64,000 nt of DNA, taken from Intestinibacillus sp. Marseille-P6563 (GTDB lineage Bacteria; Bacillota; Clostridia; Oscillospirales; Butyricicoccaceae). The notes beneath the pieces were generated by a model, which saw only the letters and a list, made by a program, of their open reading frames with translations, did no database searches and was not told the origin of the DNA. The stretch is from positions 558,001-622,000 of the forward strand of contig NZ_UWOD01000002.1 of the NCBI RefSeq assembly GCF_900604335.1, given 5' to 3'. Positions 32,527 through 40,952 of the stretch are shown in pieces. Each line of letters opens with the position of its first letter. Within the stretch, counting starts at the first letter, position 1. The position numbers and the translations under genes were made by a program.

Positions 32527-34530
32527 TTATGTCTTATCCGGCCGGTCGTCCTCCTCCAGATATTCCTGGATGGCCTCTTGCAGCCGCGGCTCAGCGTCTT
32601 CCAACGAAACTCCGCGCAGCTGCGCCCCGGCGGAGGTAATGTTGCCGCCGCCGCCCAGCTTTTCCATGACGATCTGGACGTTGACCTGTCCAAACGAGCG
32701 TGCGGACACGATCGTATCCTCGCCCGAATGGAATGCCACAATGCTGGCGCGCACGCCAATGATACCGAGAAGCGAATCGGCGGCCTTGGCCGCGAGGGCG
32801 CGGTCTTCGATCGGCTCGTCCGAAATGGCCAGAATAATGCCGCCGCCGCAGTCATGCGCAGTGGAAATGACCTTCTGACACATCATATATTCGTCAAAGG
32901 TCGACTGGAACATCTTCTTGACGGCCACCATCTCGGCGCCTGCGCGCTTGAGGTAGGCGGCTGCTTCAAAGGTCCGCACGCCGGTCTTGATCGAAAAGCC
33001 CTTGGTATCCAGATAAATGCCAGCCAGCAGGCATTCGGCTTCTTCGCGCCGGATTTCGCTGGTCTGGACCATATATTGCAGCAATTCGGAGACCAGTTCG
33101 GACGCCGAAGAGGCATATGGTTCGTGTAAGTTGAGTGCAAAATTTTCAATATAGCTGGCCGCCCGGCGATGGTGGTCGATGACCGCTACCTTATTGATCG
33201 ATTCAAGCAGCGGCGGCGACTCGACATAATCGGGCCGGTTGGTATCGACCACAATTAAGAGCGTATTGTAGTCGCACAGCACCATGGCTTCGCCCGGCTC
33301 CATGAACAGGTTTTCATTGCCTTCCACGGCTTCGATCTTATCGATCAGTTCCTGCGCCAAGGTACGGTCCCGCCGCAACACAATATTGACCGGTTTGCCA
33401 TGCACCCGCACGGCGCAGGCCATACCGATTGCGGCGCCGACCGAGTCCATATCGCTCGACTGGTGACCCATGATGAGCACCCGGGACGATTCGCGAATGA
33501 GCTGCATAAGCGCATTGGCCACCACGCGCGATTTGACCTTGGTGCGTTTTTCGAGTTCCTTGGACAGACCGCCAAAAAATTCGAAATTGTATTTGGTCTT
33601 GATGACCACCTGGTCACCACCGCGGGAAAGCGCCATGTCCAGCGCCACCCCGGCAAAATGGAAGCATTCCGCAAAGGTCGCGCCGTCTTTGCCGATGCCG
33701 ATGGACAGCGTCGCGATGACGCCCGACCGGCTTTGAATGGAGCGCACTTCATCGAGTACGGTAAATTTCTTGCCGGCCAGCTTGGTCAAATCGCCGTTTT
33801 CCAGTACGAAAATATACTTGTCGCGGTCATATTTGCGCAGCAGGGAACGGCTGTCCTTGGCCCATTGGGCGATCTTACGGTCGATCTCGGCCAAAATGAT
33901 GGACTTTTCCGAGTCGGTCGCGTTTTTGGTCAGTTCCTCGTAGTTGTCGATCGAGATGATCGACACCACCGGTCGGCTGAGCGTATAGCGGTCCCGGCAG
34001 TGGATGTATTCGGTGCAGGGCACAAAATACAGCACGAGCAGTACTTCATCGGCCTCTTTTTCGGTCATCAGGCTGCCATAGACCCAGAAGAAATTCTGAT
34101 CAATCTGCAATTCCCCTGGATATTGCCGCTTGCCTTCGGCCAGCCAATGGGTGTTAAAATCCGGCGCCAAATCATAAAACTTGACATTGGGCGCACAGTC
34201 CCACCGCCCGGTGACTTCGCAGAAGGCATCGTTGGCCCACAGGGTTTCGTTGGTCGAAGCCCGCACGATGACGGTCGGCAACGGAAAATCGATGATCGAC
34301 GACCGGGTGGTCTGCCCGGCATCCAGTGTCACACTTTGCAAATACCGCATCATTTCGCTGCGGCGGCGTTTTTCCCGATGGCGATAGACCAAGTACATCA
34401 GCAGACATACCACGATGCCAATGCCGGACATAACATAGGAAACATAGGCGCAGGACAGGGAGAACACCAGGAAGATGGCAAAATAGAAGTGATATCCCGG
34501 TTGGATGATCTGTTTGAGCTTTTTGTCCAC
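32527..34530 (-). CDS. gdpP: Cyclic-di-AMP phosphodiesterase GdpP (DHH/DHHA1)
   Basis: A 667-residue membrane enzyme that hydrolyses c-di-AMP, tuning potassium uptake, osmoregulation and wall homeostasis. Two N-terminal helices (about 15-52) lead to a degenerate PAS-like region (RSSIIDFPLPTVIVRAS), a degenerate GGDEF domain (RKYDRDKYIFVLENGDL, no GGDEF motif) and the DHH/DHHA1 module: GHQSSDMDSVGAAIG, VVDTNRP and VIDHHRR, then GGGGNITSAGAQL. I chose GTG 34528-34530 because TAGGAGG is 9 bases upstream. It heads gdpP-rplI-dnaB. The KtrA-like K+ regulator at 55138 is a plausible c-di-AMP effector (inference). Confidence 0.95.
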   Translation of the reverse strand: MDKKLKQIIQPGYHFYFAIFLVFSLSCAYVSYVMSGIGIVVCLLMYLVYRHREKRRRSEMMRYLQSVTLDAGQTTRSSIIDFPLPTVIVRASTNETLWANDAFCEVTGRWDCAPNVKFYDLAPDFNTHWLAEGKRQYPGELQIDQNFFWVYGSLMTEKEADEVLLVLYFVPCTEYIHCRDRYTLSRPVVSIISIDNYEELTKNATDSEKSIILAEIDRKIAQWAKDSRSLLRKYDRDKYIFVLENGDLTKLAGKKFTVLDEVRSIQSRSGVIATLSIGIGKDGATFAECFHFAGVALDMALSRGGDQVVIKTKYNFEFFGGLSKELEKRTKVKSRVVANALMQLIRESSRVLIMGHQSSDMDSVGAAIGMACAVRVHGKPVNIVLRRDRTLAQELIDKIEAVEGNENLFMEPGEAMVLCDYNTLLIVVDTNRPDYVESPPLLESINKVAVIDHHRRAASYIENFALNLHEPYASSASELVSELLQYMVQTSEIRREEAECLLAGIYLDTKGFSIKTGVRTFEAAAYLKRAGAEMVAVKKMFQSTFDEYMMCQKVISTAHDCGGGIILAISDEPIEDRALAAKAADSLLGIIGVRASIVAFHSGEDTIVSARSFGQVNVQIVMEKLGGGGNITSAGAQLRGVSLEDAEPRLQEAIQEYLEEDDRPDKT

Positions 34531-34569
34531 CAGGCGCGACCTCCTATCACAGGCAAATTTACAAGATAC

Positions 34570-34598
34570 AGTATAGCATTTTGCCACCCTTCACGCAA
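34570..34598 (-). promoter_or_regulatory. Promoter of the gdpP-rplI-dnaB run
   Basis: -35 TTGCGT (complement of 34593-34598), 17 bases, -10 TATACT (complement of 34570-34575), 40 bases upstream of the GTG start. Confidence 0.75.
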
Positions 34599-34644
34599 GC
34601 GGAATGTGAAACTTCCCCAAATTCGCTCCCATCTTTACAACCTC

Positions 34645-34673
34645 TTGCACAATTGCCCTCGGTATGGTATGGT
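34645..34673 (+). promoter_or_regulatory. Promoter of the glyoxalase-fold gene
   Basis: -35 TTGCAC (34645-34650), 17 bases, -10 TATGGT (34668-34673) with an upstream TGG (extended -10). It is divergent from the gdpP promoter. Confidence 0.6.
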
Positions 34674-34701
34674 GGATACACAATCACAAGGAGGAAAAAC
34701 C

Positions 34702-35073
34702 ATGCAATTCCGTTTTGCGCACAACAATTTCAATGTCCGTGACCTGGACCGTTCGCTTGCCTTCTACCAGCAGGCCCTGGGGCTGACAGAGACCCGCCGT
34801 ATCAACGCACCCGACGGTTCGTTTATCATCGTGTATCTGTCCGATGGTTCGACCGAGCATCTGCTGGAACTGACCTGGCTGCGTGATTGGGACCGCGCCT
34901 ATAATCTGGGCGACAACGAATTTCATCTGGCACTGACTGTGGACGACTTCGACGCTGCCCACGCCCGCCACAAGGAAATGGACTGCATCTGCTTTGAAAA
35001 TGCCGATATGGGCATCTACTTTATTGCAGACCCGGATGGCTACTGGGTAGAAATCGTGCCCGCTGGCGCATAA
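34702..35073 (+). CDS. Glyoxalase I-like (VOC-fold) metalloprotein
   Basis: A 123-residue single VOC domain, the size of bacterial lactoylglutathione lyases. All four metal ligands of glyoxalase I appear conserved: H7 (FRFAHNNFNV), E56 (HLLELTW), H75 (NEFHLALTV) and E117 (GYWVEIVP). It therefore may detoxify methylglyoxal or a related aldehyde, though Clostridia often lack glutathione and the thiol is unknown. The start is ATG 34702-34704 with AAGGAGG 7 bases upstream. It is a single gene with its own promoter and terminator. Confidence 0.88.
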   Translation: MQFRFAHNNFNVRDLDRSLAFYQQALGLTETRRINAPDGSFIIVYLSDGSTEHLLELTWLRDWDRAYNLGDNEFHLALTVDDFDAAHARHKEMDCICFENADMGIYFIADPDGYWVEIVPAGA

Positions 35074-35088
35074 TCGACCGATTTTGAC

Positions 35089-35120
35089 CTCCCGCTTTGG
35101 TGCAAAGCGGGAGCTTTTTT
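35089..35120 (+). terminator. Terminator of the glyoxalase-fold gene
   Basis: CTCCCGCTTTG (35089-35099) pairs with CAAAGCGGGAG (35103-35113), a 3-base loop, followed by CTTTTTT. Confidence 0.9.
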
Positions 35121-35170
35121 ATGCATGTTTTCCAAAATTTATGAAATTTAAAGTGTAACCGAATTTTTGG

Positions 35171-35199
35171 TGTACAAATCTACTTTTTTATGTTATAAT
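35171..35199 (+). promoter_or_regulatory. Promoter of the SLH-domain gene
   Basis: -35-like TGTACA (35171-35176), 17 bases, extended -10 TGTTATAAT (TATAAT 35194-35199), about 54 bases before the start codon. Confidence 0.65.
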
Positions 35200-35252
35200 A
35201 TTTGCGGTTTTTATACGCAAACCACCCAAGCCAAATAAAGGAGGTTTATCCC

Positions 35253-36308
35253 ATGCGAAAAAAACGGCTTGCGATTGTCGTGGTATCCATTATCGCGCTT
35301 TGTTCGGTCATGCTTCACGCTTCGGCGGCCGAAGTCATCCAGAAGGATGGCCTCGTATATGTCCCGGACCATTCGGTCTTTTTTGCGGACGTCGATGAAC
35401 ACTTTACCTGGGCGGTACAGCCGGTCGATTACCTGGCCAACCATCAGGTGGTCAGCGGTACCGACAACCTGATTTACAGCCCGGCAGAGGAACTGACCCG
35501 CGCCGATTTTGTGACCATGCTCACCCGTGCCTATTCGATGAATGATTATGTCGGCGGCGGCAGCTTTGCCGATGTCCCGGAAGATGCCTATTACAGCGAT
35601 GCGGTCAGTGCTGCCAAGAACCTGGGCATTGTCGCAGGCGATGAGGACGGCAACTTCCATCCCACCCAGCCGCTGACCCGGCAGGATGCCATGGTCATGC
35701 TGCGGCGCACGTTGGACAAGACCGGGCTTTCCTTCCCGGATGGTGACCTGTCGGCCTTCTCGGATGCCGATTCGGTTGCTTCTTACGCCCAGGCCGATGT
35801 CGCTGCTCTGGCCAAGGCTGGCATCATCAGCGGCTCGGACGGCAAACTGAACCCCACTTCGTCGGTCACCCGTGCCGAAATGGCGGTCATGCTGTACCGC
35901 GCCATGATGCTGGAAGACGACGGTGAGGGCAATCCGGTCTATGTTGCGCGTTCCAATGTCGTCAACCTATGTATCGGTGATACATTCTACGCCAATGTGG
36001 TCATTGAAAACGCGACCGAGGGCCAGACCTATGCCGGCCTTTACACCTGTGTCGAGATGACCGGCGAAGGTGAGGACTTCACCGCGACGCTGGGCGATGC
36101 GCGTGCGCTCGACCAGCAGATCACCTGGACCGACGGGGTGCTGAGCATCAACGGCGAAGCGGTCACGGTCGCGGAGGACTGCGATGCGATCTGTGTCCAT
36201 CCGTACGGCTCCATTTCGGGCGGTCTGACATCGACCGGCGGCGAATACAAGAGCGCGGCCGTATCTCTGGTGGACGGCGTGGTCACGGCAGTTTACTACA
36301 CCAAGTAA
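35253..36308 (+). CDS. Secreted protein with three S-layer homology (SLH) domains
   Basis: A 351-residue exported protein. A signal peptide (about 1-26, cleavage after HASA) is followed by three tandem SLH motifs: FADVDEHFTWAVQPVDYL, FADVPEDAYYSDAVSAAKNL and FSDADSVASYAQADVAALA, each ending with a TRAE/TRQD-type block. SLH domains usually anchor proteins to pyruvylated wall polymers. The C-terminal ~120 residues are a beta-rich region of unknown function. The start is ATG 35253-35255 with AAAGGAGG upstream. Confidence 0.93.
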   Translation: MRKKRLAIVVVSIIALCSVMLHASAAEVIQKDGLVYVPDHSVFFADVDEHFTWAVQPVDYLANHQVVSGTDNLIYSPAEELTRADFVTMLTRAYSMNDYVGGGSFADVPEDAYYSDAVSAAKNLGIVAGDEDGNFHPTQPLTRQDAMVMLRRTLDKTGLSFPDGDLSAFSDADSVASYAQADVAALAKAGIISGSDGKLNPTSSVTRAEMAVMLYRAMMLEDDGEGNPVYVARSNVVNLCIGDTFYANVVIENATEGQTYAGLYTCVEMTGEGEDFTATLGDARALDQQITWTDGVLSINGEAVTVAEDCDAICVHPYGSISGGLTSTGGEYKSAAVSLVDGVVTAVYYTK

Positions 36309-36313
36309 AACAA

Positions 36314-36342
36314 AAAGAGCTGGCAAAATGCCAGCTCTTTTT
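36314..36342 (+). terminator. Terminator of the SLH-domain gene
   Basis: AAAGAGCTGGC (36314-36324) pairs with GCCAGCTCTTT (36330-36340) around AAAAT, followed by TT; it begins 5 bases after the stop. Confidence 0.88.
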
Positions 36343-36354
36343 CATGGCAAAATT

Positions 36355-36389
36355 GCAAAAAACACCCTGCCCAGCGGGACAGGGTGTTT
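36355..36389 (-). terminator. Terminator of rpsT
   Basis: On the minus strand AACACCCTG and CAGGGTGTT pair (36361-36369, 36380-36388), followed by TTTTTTG toward 36355. It is arranged tail-to-tail with the SLH gene terminator. Confidence 0.85.
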
Positions 36390-36401
36390 CTGGTTTCTTT
36401 A

Positions 36402-36665
36402 TTAGCCAACCGCGTTGAGCTTCAGAGTCATTGCGCTCTTCTTGTTGGAGGCAGCATTCTTGTGCATAAGATGCTTTGCAGCAGCCTTATCCACCGCCTT
36501 AACGGCAGCCTTGTAAGCAGCCTCGGCCGCGGCCTTGTCACCGCTGACGATCGCCGCGTCAAACTTCTTGAGAACGGTCTTCAGCGCGCTCTTCGCCATC
36601 TGGTTCTGCATCGCCTTTACCTTGGTGACCTTGACACGCTTCTTTGCAGACTTAATATTCGGCAT
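36402..36665 (-). CDS. rpsT: 30S ribosomal protein bS20
   Basis: An 87-residue basic helical protein that binds 16S rRNA early in 30S assembly. It opens MPNIKSAKKRVKVTKVKAMQ and is Lys/Ala-rich throughout, the family pattern. ATG 36663-36665 has AAGGAGG 9 bases upstream; longer in-frame extensions are artefacts. It is divergent from gpr, in the conserved rpsT-gpr-spoIIP neighbourhood. Confidence 0.96.
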   Translation of the reverse strand: MPNIKSAKKRVKVTKVKAMQNQMAKSALKTVLKKFDAAIVSGDKAAAEAAYKAAVKAVDKAAAKHLMHKNAASNKKSAMTLKLNAVG

Positions 36666-36708
36666 TCCGATCCACCTCCTTATCATTATCGAGTCATCAG
36701 TATTTATA

Positions 36709-36737
36709 ATACTATCATCTTTTCCGCAAAAAAGCAA
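36709..36737 (-). promoter_or_regulatory. Promoter of rpsT
   Basis: -35 TTGCTT (complement of 36732-36737), 17 bases, -10 TAGTAT (complement of 36709-36714). Confidence 0.6.
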
Positions 36738-36810
36738 GCATTATTTTTCTCTTTTTGTAATAATTCTTGTTTTCCCCGCAAAGGCTACCGGAAAAAGGAG
36801 CTGATGCACG

Positions 36811-37695
36811 ATGAACCACGCTTACCGCACCGACCTGGCCATGGAATCGCTGGAAATGAGCCGCCGTCAGGCGCAGAATGCCGGCGCGCTTTCGGGCGTG
36901 CGCAGCCGCGAGAGGGAAATCGAAGGATTTTCGGTCACTTCGGTCGAGATCCTCGACGAACAGGGCGCGGCCCAGATCGGCAAACCAGTCGGGATCTATG
37001 AAACCTTCTGTCTGGATGCCCTGATGCGCCGCGAAGAGGATGCCTTCCCGCGCGCCTGTCGCGCACTGGCCGATCTGACACGTGGGCTGCTGCCCGAACA
37101 TGCGGACGGCCCAGCCCTTGTGATCGGTTTGGGTAATCGCCAAATCACCCCCGACGCTGTCGGGCCGCGCGCGGCCGACTATATCATCGCCACCCGCCAC
37201 CTGACCACTCAGGCGCCCGAATATTTTGCTTCCTGGCGGCCGGTTTCAGCCCTCGCCCCCGGCGTGCTGGGACAGACCGGTGTGGAGGTCGGCGAACTGC
37301 TCGCCGCCGTGGCAAAGGCCGTGCAGCCGTCGGTCATCCTGGCCGTCGATGCCCTGGCCGCCGGCAGCTTGACCCGACTCAGCCGCACGGTCCAGCTGAC
37401 CAATGCCGGCATCGTGCCCGGTTCGGGCGTGCACAACGCCCGCGCGGCACTCAACGAGCAGACGCTCGGCGTGCCGGTCATCGCGCTGGGCGTGCCCACG
37501 GTGGTGGATGGCGCGACCCTAGTCGCCGAGCTGACCGGCGGCAAGGCGGTGCCGCCCGACGCTGCCCCGCTCATCGTCACCACCCGCGACATCGACCGCG
37601 AAGTGGCCGACGTGTCGCGCCTGATCGGATATGCGCTCAATCTGGCGCTCCAGCCCGACCTGAGCCCGAAAGACATCGACTTATATCTGTCATAA
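36811..37695 (+). CDS. gpr: Germination protease Gpr
   Basis: A 294-residue aspartic-type protease, made as a zymogen in the forespore, that degrades small acid-soluble proteins at germination. Family motifs are LVIGLGNRQITPDAVGPRA and ILAVDALAAGSLTRL, holding the two conserved aspartates, and NAGIVPGSGVHNARAALN. The N-terminal propeptide is about the first 10-15 residues (MNHAYRTDLAMES). The start is ATG 36811-36813, with AAAGGAG 10 bases upstream. I could not find a convincing forespore promoter. spoIIP follows 54 bases downstream. Confidence 0.95.
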   Translation: MNHAYRTDLAMESLEMSRRQAQNAGALSGVRSREREIEGFSVTSVEILDEQGAAQIGKPVGIYETFCLDALMRREEDAFPRACRALADLTRGLLPEHADGPALVIGLGNRQITPDAVGPRAADYIIATRHLTTQAPEYFASWRPVSALAPGVLGQTGVEVGELLAAVAKAVQPSVILAVDALAAGSLTRLSRTVQLTNAGIVPGSGVHNARAALNEQTLGVPVIALGVPTVVDGATLVAELTGGKAVPPDAAPLIVTTRDIDREVADVSRLIGYALNLALQPDLSPKDIDLYLS

Positions 37696-37718
37696 CTGCG
37701 CCTGCCCTTCCATACAAT
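37690..37718 (+). promoter_or_regulatory. Candidate sigma-E promoter of spoIIP
   Basis: CATACAAT (37711-37718) matches the sigma-E -10 consensus; TCATAAC (37690-37696) matches the -35 at 5 of 7 positions, with a 14-base spacer. The -35 overlaps the gpr stop codon. spoIIP is sigma-E controlled in Bacillus. Confidence 0.55.
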
Positions 37719-37749
37719 AGAAGCAGCACAAAATGAGGGGGGCAGAGCC

Positions 37750-38820
37750 ATGAAACGACATCCATCCAGACGGCGCAGCGGCATTGCTGTCCCCGCTTTC
37801 TTATGCCTGCTGTTTGCGGCTGTCCTGCTGCTGGGCAGTCGGGCAGGGGGCGATGCGTTTGCCCAGAAAATTCTGGGCGAACTCGCGCAAAATGAAACCT
37901 TTGTTTCGGGTGCCTTTGCACTGGGCACCGGGCAATATCCCGGAGAAACCAGTGTCCACGCACCTCGCACCGCGACCGCTGGACTGGAACAGGAGCCGAC
38001 CGACGAAGATTTGGCCGAACTGGATATGGCAATGGAAAACGCCGGACTGGAACCACAGGCTCCGGCGTCGTCCGAACCAGAGGAAATCCCCGAAGTCAAA
38101 GTCAACAATCAATCGGGGCTAGACTTTGATTTAAACGCCATGCTGCAAAACCCCAAGACCATCACAGCCACCGATGACGGCCCGCAGGTTCTGGTCTATC
38201 ATACCCATGCGACCGAAGCCTATACGCCGTCGGGCTCGGATACCTACGAGGCGTCCGGCGATGCGCGCACACTGGACACCAACCAGAACGTCGTGCGGGT
38301 GGGCACCGAACTTTGCAAGGTGCTCGAAGAACGCGGCATCAAGACCGTCCACCTGACCGACCTTAACGACTATCCTTCCTATAACGGCTCGTATGGCGAG
38401 TCGCTGCGCAACGTACAGGCGGCGCTCGAAAAATATCCCACGGTCAAAATGACCATTGATGTGCACCGCGACGCCATCCTGGCCGACGACGGCACCAAAT
38501 ACAAGCTTGCCTGCGAGCAGAACGGCCAGACGGTCGCCCAGCTGATGCTGGTCATGGGCACCAACGCGAGCGGTCTGGAGTTCGACGACTGGAACGAGCA
38601 TCTAAACTATGCCGTCACCTTGCAGTCGCAGCTGAACGCCGACCATCCGGGGCTGATGCGCTCGATCAACCTGCGCAAACAGCGCTTCAATCTGCATCTG
38701 ACCACCGGTTCCATGCTGCTCGAAGTCGGCTCGTCGGGCAATACCTTGCAGGAAGCGCTGGCATCCGTCCGCCTGTTCGGGGATACGCTGGCCACCTATC
38801 TGGGCGCGCCCAAATCCTGA
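37750..38820 (+). CDS. spoIIP: Stage II sporulation protein P (engulfment cell-wall hydrolase)
   Basis: A 356-residue membrane-anchored amidase/endopeptidase that, with SpoIID and SpoIIM, thins septal peptidoglycan during engulfment. One N-terminal helix (about 13-32), a variable acidic linker, then the SpoIIP domain with QVLVYHTHATEAYTPSG, the family metal-site motif TIDVHRDA and MLLEVGSSGNTLQEAL. The start is ATG 37750-37752 with GAGGGGGG upstream. It lies after gpr and before the gerA operon, separated by a terminator hairpin that overlaps the gerA ribosome binding site. Confidence 0.94.
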   Translation: MKRHPSRRRSGIAVPAFLCLLFAAVLLLGSRAGGDAFAQKILGELAQNETFVSGAFALGTGQYPGETSVHAPRTATAGLEQEPTDEDLAELDMAMENAGLEPQAPASSEPEEIPEVKVNNQSGLDFDLNAMLQNPKTITATDDGPQVLVYHTHATEAYTPSGSDTYEASGDARTLDTNQNVVRVGTELCKVLEERGIKTVHLTDLNDYPSYNGSYGESLRNVQAALEKYPTVKMTIDVHRDAILADDGTKYKLACEQNGQTVAQLMLVMGTNASGLEFDDWNEHLNYAVTLQSQLNADHPGLMRSINLRKQRFNLHLTTGSMLLEVGSSGNTLQEALASVRLFGDTLATYLGAPKS

Positions 38821-38828
38821 ATAATTCG

Positions 38829-38868
38829 CGCTCCTTTGGAGAACCTACCTCCAAAGGAGCGATTTTTT
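38829..38868 (+). terminator. Terminator of spoIIP whose 3' arm is the gerA ribosome binding site
   Basis: A 13-base perfect stem (arms 38829-38841 and 38849-38861; GCTCCTTTGGAG/CTCCAAAGGAGC) with a 7-base loop, followed by A and six T residues directly before the gerA-like ATG at 38869. The 3' arm contains AAAGGAG, the only ribosome binding site of the gerA-like gene. Confidence 0.85.
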
Positions 38869-40305
38869 ATGCCTGTCCTCAAACTCACGTGCTCGCTGCG
38901 TGAAAATCTTGCGGCGATGAAAGCACTCTTTCAGGGCGACAATACCTTTGTCACCCGCGAAACCGAAAGCCCGTCCGGGCTGCGCTGCGCGGTCTTTTTT
39001 ATCGACGGCATGGTCAACAATCTGGCCATCAACCAGAGCATCATCCGCCCGCTCGTGGCCTATGAGCATCCCACGGCGGACGCCGACCTGCTCGCACACA
39101 CAGTCATCCAAATCAACGACAGCAAGGTCGTGCCCGACGAACAGCAGATGCTCTCGGCCCTGCTCTACGGCGATACGGTCATTTTGACCGAGGGCGACGC
39201 CCGCCCCGTGGTGGTCAACACCAAGGGCTTTTCGGTGCGCTCGGCGACCGAGCCGGACAACGAGCGCGTGCTACGCGGCCCGCGCGAGGGCTTCACCGAA
39301 GCGTTTATGCCCAATCTAGCCCTCATCCGGCGGCGGCTCAATGACCCCCGGCTCAAATTTTCCTTTTCCCGCATGGCTGGGCGCACCAACACGGTGGTCT
39401 GCTTATGTTACCTCGAAGGCGTGACCGAAGCCGGTCTGGTGGAGGAAACCCGCCGCCGGCTCGATACCCTGTCGCTTGATGGCATTTTGGATGCCAACTA
39501 TATCTCAGAAACCATCCGCGACGGACGGTTTTCCCCCTTCCCTACCCTAGGCACGACCGAGCGACCCGATGTGGTTGTGGCCCGCCTGCTCGAAGGGCGG
39601 CTGGCCATTCTGGTGGACGGCACCCCGGTCGCGCTGACCGCGCCCTGCATCTTGCAGGAATGCTTGCAGGCCAACGATGACTACTATCTGCCCACGCCCC
39701 AGGCCGGGCTGGCGCGCGTGCTGCGCTCGGTCGGGTTTTTGCTGTCCATTGCCGTTCCGGCGCTCTATGTGGCGCTGCTCTACTACCACGCCGAACTGTT
39801 CCCCACCCGGATGCTGCTGGCCATTGCGGCGGCGCAGAAAGGCGTCCCCCTGCCGCCCCTGTGGGAGATTTTCACCCTTTTGATTGTGTTTGAAATTTTG
39901 AAAGAAGCCGGGACGCGCACACCGGGCGTCATCGGCTCGACCATGTCGATCGTGGGCGGCCTGGTGCTCGGCCAATCGGCGGTCACGGCCCGGCTGATTT
40001 CGGCCCCTGCGGTCATTATCGTGGCGGTCGCGGCTGTGACCGGGTTAGCTTCGCCCAAATTGCAGGCCGCGGCGCTCACGCTGCGCTTTTTGCTGCTGCT
40101 GTCGGCTGCCTTTTTCGGGCTGTATGGGTTGGTATTCGGCTTGTCGCTGGTGCTGCTGCACCTGTGCGCCCTGCATTCGTTCGGCACGCCGTATCTGCTC
40201 AATCTGCTGCCGCGCGTGCATGCACACACCGAAGACCGCTGGTGGCGTGTCAGCTGGCGGAAGATGCACAGCCGCCGCTTTCTGGCGCGAAAGGAGAAGC
40301 CATGA
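38869..40305 (+). CDS. GerA-family germinant receptor subunit A
   Basis: A 478-residue spore inner-membrane protein, homologous to GerAA/GerKA. The N-terminal half is soluble (INQSIIRPLVAYEHPTADAD, FSVRSATEPDNERVLRGPREGFTEAF, the GPREGF block being a family signature). The C-terminal half has about five or six membrane helices (from about 298) and the FEILKEAGTRTPGVIGSTMSIVGGLVLGQSAV signature. ATG 38869-38871 is chosen with AAAGGAG 9 bases upstream; a TTG at 38836 would sit in the hairpin. It heads an A-C-B receptor operon, each gene overlapping the next. Confidence 0.93.
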   Translation: MPVLKLTCSLRENLAAMKALFQGDNTFVTRETESPSGLRCAVFFIDGMVNNLAINQSIIRPLVAYEHPTADADLLAHTVIQINDSKVVPDEQQMLSALLYGDTVILTEGDARPVVVNTKGFSVRSATEPDNERVLRGPREGFTEAFMPNLALIRRRLNDPRLKFSFSRMAGRTNTVVCLCYLEGVTEAGLVEETRRRLDTLSLDGILDANYISETIRDGRFSPFPTLGTTERPDVVVARLLEGRLAILVDGTPVALTAPCILQECLQANDDYYLPTPQAGLARVLRSVGFLLSIAVPALYVALLYYHAELFPTRMLLAIAAAQKGVPLPPLWEIFTLLIVFEILKEAGTRTPGVIGSTMSIVGGLVLGQSAVTARLISAPAVIIVAVAAVTGLASPKLQAAALTLRFLLLLSAAFFGLYGLVFGLSLVLLHLCALHSFGTPYLLNLLPRVHAHTEDRWWRVSWRKMHSRRFLARKEKP

Positions 40306-40952
40306 GACGGTATCTTGCTTTGCTGCCCCTGTTCTGTCTGCTCAGCGGCTGTTATGCGGACGGCAACCACCGGGTGGAGATCAATCAGGACGCCGGACAG
40401 ATTTTGCCCGTGTCGGCACTGGCCATCGACCAGCATGACAACGGTTATCAGATGACCGTGGAAAGCATCCGGCAGGACAGCTTAGACGGCGACGCCCAGC
40501 CGGCCTATTTCACCGTGGAAGCAGCCGATTTTGACGCGCTGTTCGACCGCGCCGACAAGCTGCTGGCCAGCCGCCTGTACCTGAGTCATGCGCTGGTGAT
40601 CGTGGTGAGCGAACCACTCGCGCAAAACGACCTGTCCGCCCTGGTCGGAAGCCTGCTGGCCCGGCCGGATGCCCGGCTGACGCTGCGCATCGCGGTGGCA
40701 CAGAACGCCACTCCCGACCAGATTTTGCGCGCCGAGTCCATTACCGACGGCATCCCCGGTCTGGCTCTGGCCGCGCTGCTCGATGAGCGCGCGACCGACG
40801 GCACCCTGGCCGACAGTCCGCTGTTCCGCATTCTGGACTGGCAGGCCAGCGGACAGGCCTTTTCCCTGCCCGTGCTCACCCCCAATCTGGACGGGCATAC
40901 CGCCCCGGGCGGCAGCATCGAGATCTCCCCAGGAGGTGACGCCCATGCGTGA
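40302..40952 (+). CDS. GerC-like germinant receptor lipoprotein, shortened
   Basis: A 216-residue lipoprotein (lipobox LLSGC, Cys17) matching the N-terminal domain of Ger(x)C: LAIDQHDNGYQMTVESI, LLASRLYLSHALVIVVSEPL and TLRIAVAQNATPDQIL. Standard GerC subunits are about 370-400 residues with further domains; here everything after the first domain and a short tail (about 185-216) is missing. It overlaps the gerA-like gene by ATGA and the gerB-like gene by 8 bases, so the reading frame is intact and no frameshift is seen. Confidence 0.82.
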   Translation: MRRYLALLPLFCLLSGCYADGNHRVEINQDAGQILPVSALAIDQHDNGYQMTVESIRQDSLDGDAQPAYFTVEAADFDALFDRADKLLASRLYLSHALVIVVSEPLAQNDLSALVGSLLARPDARLTLRIAVAQNATPDQILRAESITDGIPGLALAALLDERATDGTLADSPLFRILDWQASGQAFSLPVLTPNLDGHTAPGGSIEISPGGDAHA

